Shown here: positions 25,132 through 33,587 of the stretch, one piece after another
How the letters are laid out: every line of letters starts with the position of its first letter
How positions within the stretch are numbered: position 1 is the first letter of the stretch
Origin: Myxococcus guangdongensis
Lineage (GTDB): Bacteria; Myxococcota; Myxococcia; Myxococcales; Myxococcaceae
Assembly (NCBI RefSeq): GCF_024198255.1
Contig: NZ_JAJVKW010000010.1
Coordinates: forward strand, 124,001 to 188,000
Direction of reading: 5' to 3'
DNA: 64,000 nt
Position numbers and translations under genes: made by a program
Notes under the pieces: model-generated
What the model was told of the DNA's origin: nothing
The model's database searches: none
Seen by the model: only the letters and a program-made list of their open reading frames with translations

Positions 25132-26637
25132 ATGAATGCTCGGTTCTGGTGGTCCGGGGTGGTCCTATCGTGTCTGGCGATGGCGGGGTGCGAGTCGTCA
25201 GGCGGGAAGGGTGACGCGGGCGTGGTGGTGGAGGACGACAGTGGCACTTCAGTCGACGGAGGTCCGGGAGACGCGGGGCCTGGTGATGCAGGCACGGACC
25301 CGCTGGCCTGCGAGAAGCAGCACGGTGTCTGCGCGGGAGCCAGGCGCGCGATGGTGGATGGAGCGTACGAGCCGGAGTGCACGGCGCTCTCCTATGGCGC
25401 GGACTACGAGAGCTCGGAGACACGCTGTGACGGGCTCGACAACGACTGTGACGGCGTGACGGACCCGTCGATTGAGTCCCGCATCACGGCACTCCCTGGT
25501 GGGTACGCGTTGGGACAGATCTCCAGCCTCAGGACAGAGGCCGGGGTGTTGGTGGCGGTATTCGACGGAGCTGAATCCGCGCGTGTCCTCCGGCTGGACG
25601 ACGACCTGAAGGTTCAGGAGACGTCGAGCGTGCCGATGGCCTGGGTGCGCACGGGAACGGCTCGGCAGTACGTGCGCTCCTCGAAGCTGTTGCGGACCTC
25701 GGAAGGGCTCGCGCTGTTCTACTCCACCGCGAACTTCCTGGTGCGTCCGCTCAAGGCCTACCTCGTCCCGCTCGATGAGAATGGGGCACCGAAGAGAGGG
25801 CCGGACGGTGAGGTGGTGGAACATCAGTTGCTCGATCGGCCGCTGGATGAGGGGCGTACGGTGGTGGCTGCGTCGACCACGGAGGACCGGGTGGTGGTGC
25901 TCTGGACGACGGGTGGGCCCCTGACTCCTCCCATCCAGGTGATGGGCACCGTGGTGGATTCGAAGGGGCAGGTGCTCGTGGCGCCCAAAGCGCTCTTCGA
26001 GAGCACGTCGGGATGGACGCCCGCTCCGGAGAGTGCGTTGTGGCTGCGCAATGGTGAGCTCCTGGTGGCGCTGACGGAGGAGTCGGGGTCGGGGCAGGGC
26101 ACTGTCCGGGTTCGCCGACTCGACGCGGCGTTGGCTCAAGTGGGTGAGGAGCGAGCCTTCACGACGTCCGAGTGGCCGGCCCCGCAGTTGGTCGACCTGG
26201 GGGAGGCGGCGGGAGCTCCGCTTGCTTCTCCGGTGTTGGTGTGGCGAAGCCGAGAGGCGCCGGAGTCCCTCCGCTGGATTCGCGTGGCGGGCCACCTGTT
26301 CGACGGTGGCCAGCCGGTGACCTGGCTGGAGGACACCCCTGGCGATATCCCCTGGTTCGGAGCGTTCGTCGACGAGGGCGAGCTTCGACTGTCCTGGCTG
26401 TCGAGGTTCTATGCGCCAGGCGAGAACAACACGCCGCTCTATTGGGGCCGGCTGTGGACGCAGGACCCAGGTGTCGCACCGGTGGAGCGGACGCCGGGAC
26501 TGGAGCTGATGTCCCTGAACGAGCATGCGATGTGGGTGTTGATGGAGAAGGTGGCGCCCCGCCGCATGGCGACGATGTACACGGCGACCACGGCAGAGGG
26601 GCAGGTCCTGGACGCAGTCCGCTACTGCACGCCGTGA
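25132..26637 (+). CDS. MopE-like metal-binding-motif lipoprotein, copy 2
   Basis: The 501-residue paralogue has signal peptide VVLSCLAMAGC, an acidic linker shorter than in copy 1, then CEKQHGVCAGARRAMVDG, CTALSYGADYESSETRC and DGLDNDCDGVTD. The remaining propeller-like region ends in VLMEKVAPRRMATMY and LDAVRYCT. ATG at 25132 has CGGGGA just upstream, matching copy 3 at the same place. It starts divergently from the toxin gene (24984), so the two share a 147-bp upstream region. Expected as an outer-membrane or surface lipoprotein; the ligand of the MopE-type motif is unknown. Confidence 0.8.
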   Translation: MNARFWWSGVVLSCLAMAGCESSGGKGDAGVVVEDDSGTSVDGGPGDAGPGDAGTDPLACEKQHGVCAGARRAMVDGAYEPECTALSYGADYESSETRCDGLDNDCDGVTDPSIESRITALPGGYALGQISSLRTEAGVLVAVFDGAESARVLRLDDDLKVQETSSVPMAWVRTGTARQYVRSSKLLRTSEGLALFYSTANFLVRPLKAYLVPLDENGAPKRGPDGEVVEHQLLDRPLDEGRTVVAASTTEDRVVVLWTTGGPLTPPIQVMGTVVDSKGQVLVAPKALFESTSGWTPAPESALWLRNGELLVALTEESGSGQGTVRVRRLDAALAQVGEERAFTTSEWPAPQLVDLGEAAGAPLASPVLVWRSREAPESLRWIRVAGHLFDGGQPVTWLEDTPGDIPWFGAFVDEGELRLSWLSRFYAPGENNTPLYWGRLWTQDPGVAPVERTPGLELMSLNEHAMWVLMEKVAPRRMATMYTATTAEGQVLDAVRYCTP

Positions 26638-26642
26638 AGCGC

Positions 26643-26680
26643 GAGCCCCGCGGACGCCATGTCAGGCGTTCGCGGGGCTC
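26643..26680 (+). terminator. Terminator hairpin after copy 2
   Basis: A 16-bp stem (GAGCCCCGCGGACGCC / GGCGTTCGCGGGGCTC, one G-T wobble) with a 6-nt loop begins 5 bp after the copy 2 stop. It separates copy 2 from copy 3, so each tandem copy is probably its own transcription unit. Confidence 0.7.
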
Positions 26681-26739
26681 CTGGTCATGACGCAACCATG
26701 ACTGGTCCCAACGCGCATCGACGTGCAAGGCTTCGAGGA

Positions 26740-28254
26740 ATGACTGCAAGGTATTGGCGGGTCGTCCTGGTCCTGTTGTGGGTGGTGACGGGGTGTGATT
26801 CCTCGGAGGGGAAGGGGGACGCGGGCACGGTGGTGGAGGACGGTGGTGCTCGGGAGGATGGCGGAACGCCGGAGGACGCAGGGCCCGGTGATGCAGGCAC
26901 GGACCCGCTGGCCTGCGAGAAGCAGCACGGCGTCTGCGCGGGAGCCAGGCGCGCGATGGTGGATGGAGCGTACGAGCCGGAGTGCACGGCGCTCTCCTAT
27001 GGCGCGGACTACGAGAGCGCGGAGACGCGCTGTGATGGGCTCGACAACGACTGTGACGGCGTGACGGACCCGTCGTTCGCGTCACGCGTCACGAACCTGG
27101 ATATGCCTTATGTGGACGGCCTCTCCATCCTCCGGACGGACCAGGGCGTCTTCGTGTCCATGAGCGGCAATGGGGTTCGCATCCTGCGGTTGAACACGGA
27201 CCTGGTGCTGCAGGGAACCGGGACAGTGTCGATGCCCTGGACGCGCAAGGACGCGCCGGTGGGAGTGAGCTATGCGGCGAAGCTCCTGCGAACTCAGGAC
27301 GGGCTCGCGTTGGTCTACGCCACGCATGGCCCGAGCCTCGGGCCCCCATTCCACGCGTATCTCGTCCCGTTGGATGCCCAGGGCTTGCCGAAGACTGGGC
27401 CCGAGGGTGACCTGCTGGAGTTCCCTCTCGTCGACTGGCAGGGAGATGGGCGAGCGCCTCGGATGGCGACGTCTCCCCAGGGAGACCGGGTGGTGGTGGT
27501 CTGGCGCACGGGGACCGAGCAGACACCTCCGTTTCAGGTGATGGGAGCGGTGACGGACCTCCGGGGACAAGTGCTCGTCGCGCCGAAGGTGCTCTTCACG
27601 AGCCCCGAGAGAAAGCAGCCATGGCCCAGTGACGTCCTCGTGCTGCGCAACGAAGAGGTCCTGGTGGCAGTGAACGATGAATCCCCCGCGCTGGGGGGCG
27701 ATACCGTGCGGCTGCGCCGCTTCAACACCCACCTGGACCCGGTGGGCGACGAGCGCTCCTTCGAGCTTGCCTACGGCGCGGCGCCCCGATTGGTGGAGCT
27801 GGGGGCCACGCGTGGGGGACCGCTGGAGTCGCCGGTGTTGCTGATGCGCTCGAGAGTCGGACCGCCGTGGGTCACCCAGGTCCAGGTCGTCCAGAACCTC
27901 TTCAGTGGAGGCGTGGGGGAGACCTGGAGCGAAGTGCCCACGCCCCAGGTCGCCTGGTACGGCGCGCTCGCGGACGAAGGCGTGCTGCGGTTGGCGTGGC
28001 TCTCCAAGCACAAGGACTACGGGGCTCCACCTCCTGGTGGTGATTCCTTTCTGGGCTGGGAAGGGCGTCTCTGGACTCAGGACGAGGGGCATGCGTCAGC
28101 GGATCGCTCTCCCACTCCGGACCTCCTGCCGCTGCATGCCCATGCCCAGTGGGTCCTGATGGAGAAGCTCGCGCCTCGTCAGGTGGGCGCGCTCTACATG
28201 ACGTCCACGGTGGAGGGCAGCTCCCTGGACGCGGTCCGCTACTGCACGCCGTGA
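26740..28254 (+). CDS. MopE-like metal-binding-motif lipoprotein, copy 3
   Basis: The 504-residue paralogue has signal peptide VVLVLLWVVTGC (lipobox VTGC), an acidic Gly/Asp linker, and a motif block nearly identical to copy 2 (CEKQHGVCAGARRAMVDG, DGLDNDCDGVTD). The downstream region is more divergent but ends in VLMEKLAPRQVGALY and LDAVRYCT. ATG at 26740 follows GAGGA and sits at the same place as in copy 2. The strong conservation of the motif block against the drifting propeller suggests recent duplication or gene conversion there. Function unknown. Confidence 0.8.
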   Translation: MTARYWRVVLVLLWVVTGCDSSEGKGDAGTVVEDGGAREDGGTPEDAGPGDAGTDPLACEKQHGVCAGARRAMVDGAYEPECTALSYGADYESAETRCDGLDNDCDGVTDPSFASRVTNLDMPYVDGLSILRTDQGVFVSMSGNGVRILRLNTDLVLQGTGTVSMPWTRKDAPVGVSYAAKLLRTQDGLALVYATHGPSLGPPFHAYLVPLDAQGLPKTGPEGDLLEFPLVDWQGDGRAPRMATSPQGDRVVVVWRTGTEQTPPFQVMGAVTDLRGQVLVAPKVLFTSPERKQPWPSDVLVLRNEEVLVAVNDESPALGGDTVRLRRFNTHLDPVGDERSFELAYGAAPRLVELGATRGGPLESPVLLMRSRVGPPWVTQVQVVQNLFSGGVGETWSEVPTPQVAWYGALADEGVLRLAWLSKHKDYGAPPPGGDSFLGWEGRLWTQDEGHASADRSPTPDLLPLHAHAQWVLMEKLAPRQVGALYMTSTVEGSSLDAVRYCTP

Positions 28255-28514
28255 CCGCTCGGGCCACGCACAGGACGCGAAGCTGGCTGGTCGCGCTGTC
28301 GCTGTGGTGGTCGTCTCCCCAACCCTGGGCGCACCCATTCCCTTCCATCTGTGGGGTGGTGACTGGCGCATGGGGCGCACGTGGCCCGGTGAGTGGAGCC
28401 GATTACTGATGCGCGAGCTGGCCGGATGTTGACGCGGGATGCCGTCCCCAAGGTCGTCACCAAGCAAATGAAGGACTATAAGATTCCAATGAGCTTCACC
28501 TCTTGGAGGGGCCG

Positions 28515-28985
28515 ATGACCGCCCGGCATCCGTGGGAGGGTGACGTGCGGGCCCGTTTGTATGAGAGGGTCTGAGAGCGGGGTTACGATTCGCTCTCCGC
28601 CTTTGCTGAAGCCCGCCCTGCCGTCCCGCTGCATGCTCTCGCCGACGAGCTGGGGGCAGAGGATGTCGCCGCGGTGCAGGTATTCAGCGGGCTTCTCGCC
28701 GAGGCAGAACAGCGCCGGCGGGTCACGCGTCTTGTTCGGGATGTGCTCGTTCGCGAGCTGTCCGACGATTTCGCTAACGGCTGGCCGGCGGTGATGGACG
28801 ACGAAACCCGGATGGACGTCGTCATCGCCCTCGGCCGATGGAGCGGCTACACGCCGGAAACCCATCAAGAGCGCGTAGAGCGGGCCAGCAGTGCGCTCCT
28901 CGCCCATCCCCCATCAGCGGGTTGGCGCCCACTCGGCCCCGACGACCAGCTCCTCCGCCAGCTCCTCCCCGACGACGAAGCCTGA
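28515..28985 (+). pseudogene. Small conserved gene interrupted by an in-frame TGA
   Basis: From ATG at 28515, with GGAGG 5 nt upstream, the frame reads MTARHPWEGDVRARLYERV, then TGA at 28572-28574. It continues without a break (ERGYDSLSAFAEARPAVPLH...LLRQLLPDDEA) to the stop at 28983-28985. Ignoring the TGA gives a 156-residue soluble helical protein. Coding character is the same on both sides, so the stop is probably a single-base change (for example CGA to TGA, Arg) or a sequencing error. A GTG at 28674 could restart translation of the last 103 residues. I do not recognise the family. Confidence 0.7.
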
Positions 28986-28994
28986 ACCCCGTCC

Positions 28995-29786
28995 CTACGT
29001 CGTCCGCCCCCGCTGCGCGCGTCGCCGCAGGTAGTTCTTGAGGAACGCCTGCACGGCGGGGTGCTGGGATTCACGGAAGGCGTCCGGCGGCCCGTACTCG
29101 ACGATTTTCCCCTCGTGCATCAGCGCCAGGTGGTCCGCCATGCCGAACGCCGAGGCCACGTCTGGCGTAATCACCACCGACGTGGCACCCAACTGCTGCT
29201 TGCCCGTGAAGATGATTTCGTTCACCGACGCCGTCGTCAGCGGGTCCAGACCGGCGGTGGGGTCGTCGTAGAGCAGGATCTTCGGCTGCAGGATGGCCGC
29301 GCGCGCGAAGCCCACGCGCTTCTGCATGCCTCCCGACAACTCACCCGGGAACCGCGTGGTGGCATGCGACAACCCCACCATCGCCAATGTCTTGTCCACC
29401 GTCTGGCGAATCTCGTCCTCCGACATCTTCGTGCGCTCCCGCAGCGGGAACGCCACGTTGTCGTAGACGTTCAGCGAGTCGAACAGGGCATTCGCCTGGA
29501 AGAGGACCCCCTGCTGACGACGCATCTGGTTCAGCGTCGCCTCGTCCATCTTCGCGACCTCGTCCCCGTACACCTTCACGAAGCCCCGGTCCGGCCGCAT
29601 CAGCCCCATGATGTGCTTCATCAGCACCGACTTGCCGGAGCCAGAGACCCCCATCAGCACGCACGTGGTGCCCTCGGGGACCTCCAGGTTCACGCCCCTC
29701 AGCGCGGCGTTGTCCCCGAAGGTCTTGTGCAGGTCCTTCACCTCGATGACCAGCTTCGCCGACGCCTGTCCGCCCGAGTCACTCAT
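28995..29786 (-). CDS. mlaF: MlaF-like ABC transporter ATP-binding protein
   Basis: The 263-residue ATPase has Walker A GVSGSGKS, Q-loop VLFQANALFDSLNVYDN, signature ELSGGMQKR and Walker B ILLYDDPTAGLDP. The wording around the signature and the FDSLNVYDNVAFPLRE stretch is typical of MlaF, the ATPase of the retrograde phospholipid transporter that maintains outer-membrane asymmetry. A variation is VITPDVASAF where most ABC ATPases have a switch His (VxTHD). No mlaE/mlaD permease or MCE genes sit next to it. ATG at 29786 gives the usual N-terminus; the longer in-frame extension is basic and unlike the family. It converges on the disrupted small gene. Confidence 0.85.
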   Translation of the reverse strand: MSDSGGQASAKLVIEVKDLHKTFGDNAALRGVNLEVPEGTTCVLMGVSGSGKSVLMKHIMGLMRPDRGFVKVYGDEVAKMDEATLNQMRRQQGVLFQANALFDSLNVYDNVAFPLRERTKMSEDEIRQTVDKTLAMVGLSHATTRFPGELSGGMQKRVGFARAAILQPKILLYDDPTAGLDPLTTASVNEIIFTGKQQLGATSVVITPDVASAFGMADHLALMHEGKIVEYGPPDAFRESQHPAVQAFLKNYLRRRAQRGRTT

Positions 29787-29941
29787 CGCCCACCACCTTA
29801 GTGCCCCACAGCCCCTCCGTCCTCGGTAACCACCCTTCGCTCGATAGTCGACGCCTCGGACAGTCAAGTCTGTTTAGTCAGTTATTTCTGGATATGAGGT
29901 CCACAGGCCTTGCAGGCCCCACCCCTCACCCTCCGAGAGCC

Positions 29942-30709
29942 ATGAAGACGAGAACGCTGGGAGTCATCGCAGGTGCATCGCTGGTGTCGTTCGCGCTGGT
30001 CGCCCACGCCGCACCCCTGTTCCGCAACACGGGGACACTGGCCGGGTGGAACGCGGTGAGCCGGGAGCACCAGGGCTCGGTGAACGAGGTGACGAACGTC
30101 ACCTACGAAGGAGGCACCGCGCTCAAGATGACGCAGATTCACGACGCGTCGTACGGCGGGCGGTACCACTCGGAGGTGATGCGCTCCAACGTGTACCGCC
30201 GGGGCGACACCGGCTTCTACGGCTTCGCCTTCCGGCTGCAGCAGGACTGGCAGTTCCAGCCCCAGTCCTACAACATCGCGCAGTTCATCGCGGACTTCTC
30301 CGACACCGGCTGTGACGACTACATGCCGTCCAGCATGGTGTGGCTCTCCGGCAACCAGCTCTTCACGCGGGTGAAGCAGGGCACCATCTGCAACCAGAAG
30401 ACGGTGACGTTCGGCAACCTGGCCACGGTGTCGGCCGGGGTGTGGCACAAGATTGTCATCCAGGCGAAGTGGGCGAGCGACGGGACGGGCTTCTACAAGC
30501 TGTGGTTCGACGGCGTGAAGGTGCTCGAGCAGTACAACCTCAACACCACCATCGCCGACGACCGCTTCTTCCAGTTCCGCGTCGGCCTGTACGCCAATGG
30601 CTGGCACGACGATGGTTACATGCAGGGCAGCCAGCCCAACCGCAGCGTCTGGTTCGACGAGATTGGCGTCGGAACCACCTTCGCCGACGCCGACCCCGCC
30701 CAGTGGTAG
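29942..30709 (+). CDS. Secreted polysaccharide lyase (heparin lyase I/PL20-like fold)
   Basis: The 255-residue protein has a signal peptide (IAGASLVSFALVAHA, cleavage near residue 23) and a single jelly-roll domain. Landmarks are RYHSEVMRSNVYRRGDTGFYGFAF, QFIADFSD, WHKIVIQAKWASDGTGFYKLWFDG and the C-terminal FRVGLYANGWHDDGYMQG, which fit bacterial heparin lyase I or glucuronan lyase-like enzymes. It would cleave acidic polysaccharides by beta-elimination outside the cell. The upstream 29787-29941 region is A/T-richer than average and should contain divergent promoters shared with mlaF. Substrate unknown. Confidence 0.75.
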   Translation: MKTRTLGVIAGASLVSFALVAHAAPLFRNTGTLAGWNAVSREHQGSVNEVTNVTYEGGTALKMTQIHDASYGGRYHSEVMRSNVYRRGDTGFYGFAFRLQQDWQFQPQSYNIAQFIADFSDTGCDDYMPSSMVWLSGNQLFTRVKQGTICNQKTVTFGNLATVSAGVWHKIVIQAKWASDGTGFYKLWFDGVKVLEQYNLNTTIADDRFFQFRVGLYANGWHDDGYMQGSQPNRSVWFDEIGVGTTFADADPAQW

Positions 30710-30761
30710 TCCGTGACGAGGACCCGGCGGCGAACAGCCCCGCCGGGCCCGTCACCCCGTG

Positions 30762-32300
30762 CTACGGCAGCGCGCTCGAGGGAATCTCGACCGTGTACGC
30801 GTCCACGTCCGTGTCGCTGCCGCTGCCCCAGTTGGAGTTCCACACGACGCGCGTGAAGTCACGGTTGACGCTGGCGAGCGGCTCCGTCCAGTAGCCGTTG
30901 GACGCGGTGCGGTGGTGCGCCAGCGTGTAGATGTTCGGGTTCGCCTGGAGCGGCACGGCCATCAGCTTGCGGTGCAGCCACTGCAGGCCGCCGCCGTAGT
31001 CCGCGTAGGTGCTGACGAGCACCCAGCCGGGCCTGGCGTACGCCTTGCCGGAGATGTGCAGCGCCGTCGCCGTGCCGCTCACGTACGTGCTGAACAGCGC
31101 CGTGCGCACGCCCGTGCGCAGGTTCAACATGAACACCTCGCCCGTGCTCGACCGGTAGTCCACGGCCACGTAGACGTCGTCGCCGTTGGCATCGCGCGCC
31201 AGGTCCGAGTGCTCGGACTTGTGCAGCAGCTGGCGCTGGCTCGAGAAGTCGCGCGAGAAGGCCACGGTGCCGCGCGGGCCGTCGCCGGACACCACGCAGT
31301 GGTTCCCGCTGGGGGACATGCTCACGTGGTCCGGGCGGTCTCCCTGGGTGTTGTACCAGCCCAGGATGGTGTCGGTGTCACGGTCCCAGCTGAACACGCC
31401 CAGCGTGCCCCAGTTGGCGTCGTCGACCATGAAGCACCAGTAGCGTCCATCCGCGGAGGGCGAGCCCTCCGAGCGGGTCCACGCCGCGTTCGCCGTCGGC
31501 CACCGTGCTCGCAGCCGCGCGCCGAAGTCCGCCACCACGCGGGTGGTCCCCGTCGTCACGTTCTCCTCGCGCAGCTGCATGCCCACGCCGTTGGTGGGCA
31601 GGTAGTAGAGCAGGTCCGGGTTCGTGGGGTGCCACTGGGGCTCTGCGTCGCTGCCCGGGCCGGAGAGCTGACGGAGCCGCGCGCGGGTGTTGGCGTCGTA
31701 CAGGTGCCAGGTGCTGTCGTACGAGTACACCACCTGCTTCGTGTTGTTCGTGTTGAAGGCCTGCCGGCGCGAGTAGTCGTTGCGCGCGAACGTGGAGACT
31801 CCATCCGCGGCGTGGTCCGTGGCGCGGACCACGCACGTGTTGAAGGTGGGCTCGGTGACGGCCACGCCCTTGGCGGGTTTCGCCAGCGTGGGGATGGGCT
31901 GGGCCGCGCGCGTGCTGGAGAGGGTGAAGCCCGTCGGATAGAAGCTCGCGCACGCGGGGCTGAGCCCCGACGTGGGCGCGGGAGGTTGGGTGGCGCGCTG
32001 ACACGTCTTGAAGATGCCGGGCGCCGGGTCCGGGTAGAAGAAGCAATACACGCTGCCCGCGGCCAGCTCGCGGGTGACCCACTTGTCCCCGACGCCGAAC
32101 CGCACCGTGGCCGGCTGGCTCAGCGTGAAGCTCTGATATTGCTGGGCGATGGTCTCCCAACCTTCCGGGGCGAGCCTCGCCGCCGCCTCGGGGAGGGGCG
32201 GAGTGGGAGGCTCCTCGGCGCCATCGCCACAACCCACCACGGAGAGACACGCCAGCGTCACCGCCCACCGGGATACGCCTTGCTTCGGGCCAGTCTTCAC
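30762..32300 (-). CDS. Lipoprotein with beta-propeller (TolB/oligogalacturonate-lyase-like)
   Basis: The 512-residue protein starts at GTG 32300 with GAGGAG 8 nt upstream. Its signal peptide ends in the lipobox VVGC (ACLSVVGCGDG). Repeated propeller-type strands follow: KQVVYSYDSTWHLYDANT, AEPQWHPTNPDLLYYLPTNG and PDHVSMSPSGNHCVVSG resemble TolB or oligogalacturonate lyase WD-like blades. It converges on the polysaccharide lyase gene (52-bp gap), and a shared role in polysaccharide use is possible but not shown. An in-frame ATG nine codons upstream is an alternative start with no ribosome site. Confidence 0.75.
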   Translation of the reverse strand: MKTGPKQGVSRWAVTLACLSVVGCGDGAEEPPTPPLPEAAARLAPEGWETIAQQYQSFTLSQPATVRFGVGDKWVTRELAAGSVYCFFYPDPAPGIFKTCQRATQPPAPTSGLSPACASFYPTGFTLSSTRAAQPIPTLAKPAKGVAVTEPTFNTCVVRATDHAADGVSTFARNDYSRRQAFNTNNTKQVVYSYDSTWHLYDANTRARLRQLSGPGSDAEPQWHPTNPDLLYYLPTNGVGMQLREENVTTGTTRVVADFGARLRARWPTANAAWTRSEGSPSADGRYWCFMVDDANWGTLGVFSWDRDTDTILGWYNTQGDRPDHVSMSPSGNHCVVSGDGPRGTVAFSRDFSSQRQLLHKSEHSDLARDANGDDVYVAVDYRSSTGEVFMLNLRTGVRTALFSTYVSGTATALHISGKAYARPGWVLVSTYADYGGGLQWLHRKLMAVPLQANPNIYTLAHHRTASNGYWTEPLASVNRDFTRVVWNSNWGSGSDTDVDAYTVEIPSSALP

Positions 32301-32732
32301 TTTGCACGCTCCTCGTTGTCCAGGCACGACAGGGGGCTCACGAGAGACATCCGTCCTGAGTCACCGGACTTTTATCCCCAGCGAGGTTTCTCGCTTCTCG
32401 AGGTCGAAGGCACACAGGCGCACCGGGTGAGAGGGATTGTCGCAGAGGGCCGCGCAATGCGTGGCAATCGACCATCGCCGGTGATGCGAAGCAATTGATG
32501 GACCATCCCAGTCGCACGACTCTTCAAGAGGGCAGGGTGTCCCTCGAGTGCCGCACGAGGCGCTTCACGAGGGGGACAGTCCCCCTCAACCTGCTGGTGG
32601 CGCCCCTCAACGGAGATGTGGATGCCATGGAGTTGCTGATGTGTCTCCATGCCGGGCAGGGCCCGGAAGGGCCCCTACCCGTGGCGCATCGCCGGGGTGC
32701 TGCTCACGCCGCCGGCGGCCTTCGACGGGGTT
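32301..32732. other. Gene-free stretch with a small palindrome
   Basis: No convincing gene is seen in these 432 bp. Positions 32569-32587 (GAGGGGGAC A GTCCCCCTC) form a 9-bp inverted repeat with a 1-nt centre. It is not next to a gene end and has no T-tract, so its role is unclear. The promoter of the lipoprotein at 32300 must lie at the left end. Confidence 0.4.
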
Positions 32733-33323
32733 TCAGGAGGAGGGGGTGGTGCCGCGGCGCTCGATGATGGTGCGCAGCTGCGTCTGCACGCTGTTGAGCG
32801 TGTTGCGCAGGCGCGCGTGGCGCAGCGAGCCCGCCAGCGCGTTGGACAGGGCCTGGAGCACATGGCTCTCCTCGCCCGGCCAGGTGCGCTCGGTGCGACA
32901 GTCGTCGAAGCCCACGAAGCCCCACCACTCGCTGCACAGCACGATGGGACACACGAGCAGCGAGCGGATGTCCTGTCGCTCCAACAGCTCCCTCGCGGGT
33001 GAAGGGAAGTCGCGCGGCCCGCCCTTGAGCACGCGCCCCGAGGACAGGGGCTCCACCCACGACGGCATCACCGCGTCGTAGGGCACGTTCTGCAGGTCGG
33101 GGTTGTCCTGCTGCGCGGAGGCGCTCGCCGCGGTCCACTCGTAGCGCTGACTGGCCAGCAGCCTCCCGTCGGGCGCGGTGCTGTTCTCGAAGATGTAGAC
33201 CCGGTCCACATCCAACGCCGCGCCCACCTGCCCGAGCGCGAGTGTGACGTTGCTGGGCTCGAAGCCCTTGTCCAACAAGAGCTGCGAGACGTTCATGAGG
33301 GATGCGAAAGCACTCGTGGCCAT
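32733..33323 (-). CDS. GAF domain protein
   Basis: The 196-residue protein starts ATG 33323 (MATSAFASLM). A GAF fold occupies most of it: DVDRVYIFENSTAPDGRLLAS, then VPYDAVMPSW, LLVCPIVLCSEWWGFVGFDDC and a final helix. The LVCPIV-xx-xxxxGFVGFDDC ending is classic GAF as in phytochrome-like and histidine-kinase sensors. No kinase or output domain is attached, so it may sense a ligand and act through a partner, or be a separate input subunit. A long in-frame extension upstream of 33323 is Arg/Pro-rich and is rejected. Confidence 0.8.
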   Translation of the reverse strand: MATSAFASLMNVSQLLLDKGFEPSNVTLALGQVGAALDVDRVYIFENSTAPDGRLLASQRYEWTAASASAQQDNPDLQNVPYDAVMPSWVEPLSSGRVLKGGPRDFPSPARELLERQDIRSLLVCPIVLCSEWWGFVGFDDCRTERTWPGEESHVLQALSNALAGSLRHARLRNTLNSVQTQLRTIIERRGTTPSS

Positions 33324-33587
33324 GAGAGGGGGATGCTCCAGGAGGGGGACGGGCCAGACGCGCGTGAGGGGACGACGCGAGCACCTGAAGCGTCGCACGC
33401 CCCCGCGCCCTCGGGTCAAGCCATGCGCCGCGCGCGTCCAGTCCTCGCACGCATGGAGTTGCTTTCGCCCGAGCCCCGGCCTCTTTGAGAGACCTGACAC
33501 CCCCGCGTCCGCCCTTCGTTGTCCGGGCCACGTTCGCTGGCACGGATGGATTGAGCGGGTGCTGTTCATGCTCTAGGCACACACACC

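Larger units (their letters stand above)
22309..28254 (+). repeat. Three tandem MopE-like lipoprotein paralogues interrupted by a toxin/immunity module
   Basis: Genes at 22309-23859, 25132-26637 and 26740-28254 share the same layout, the CEK-HGVCAGA...CDGLDNDCDGVTD block and the LDAVRYCT ending. Copies 2 and 3 also share near-identical DNA around the start codon (GGCTTCG then GGAATGA) and through the motif block, so they are the most recent duplicates. The minus-strand toxin/SUKH genes (23878-24984) sit between copies 1 and 2. Confidence 0.8.

Noticed and set aside
28572-28574. Selenocysteine recoding of the in-frame TGA
   Set aside because: No SECIS-like hairpin is apparent after it, the site is in a soluble helical protein with no redox motif, and an Arg codon change explains it more simply.
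28455-28907. Minus-strand 143-codon frame (28476-28907) opposite the disrupted small gene
   Set aside because: The translation has no domain features, while the plus frame shows a ribosome site and a continuous protein except for one TGA.
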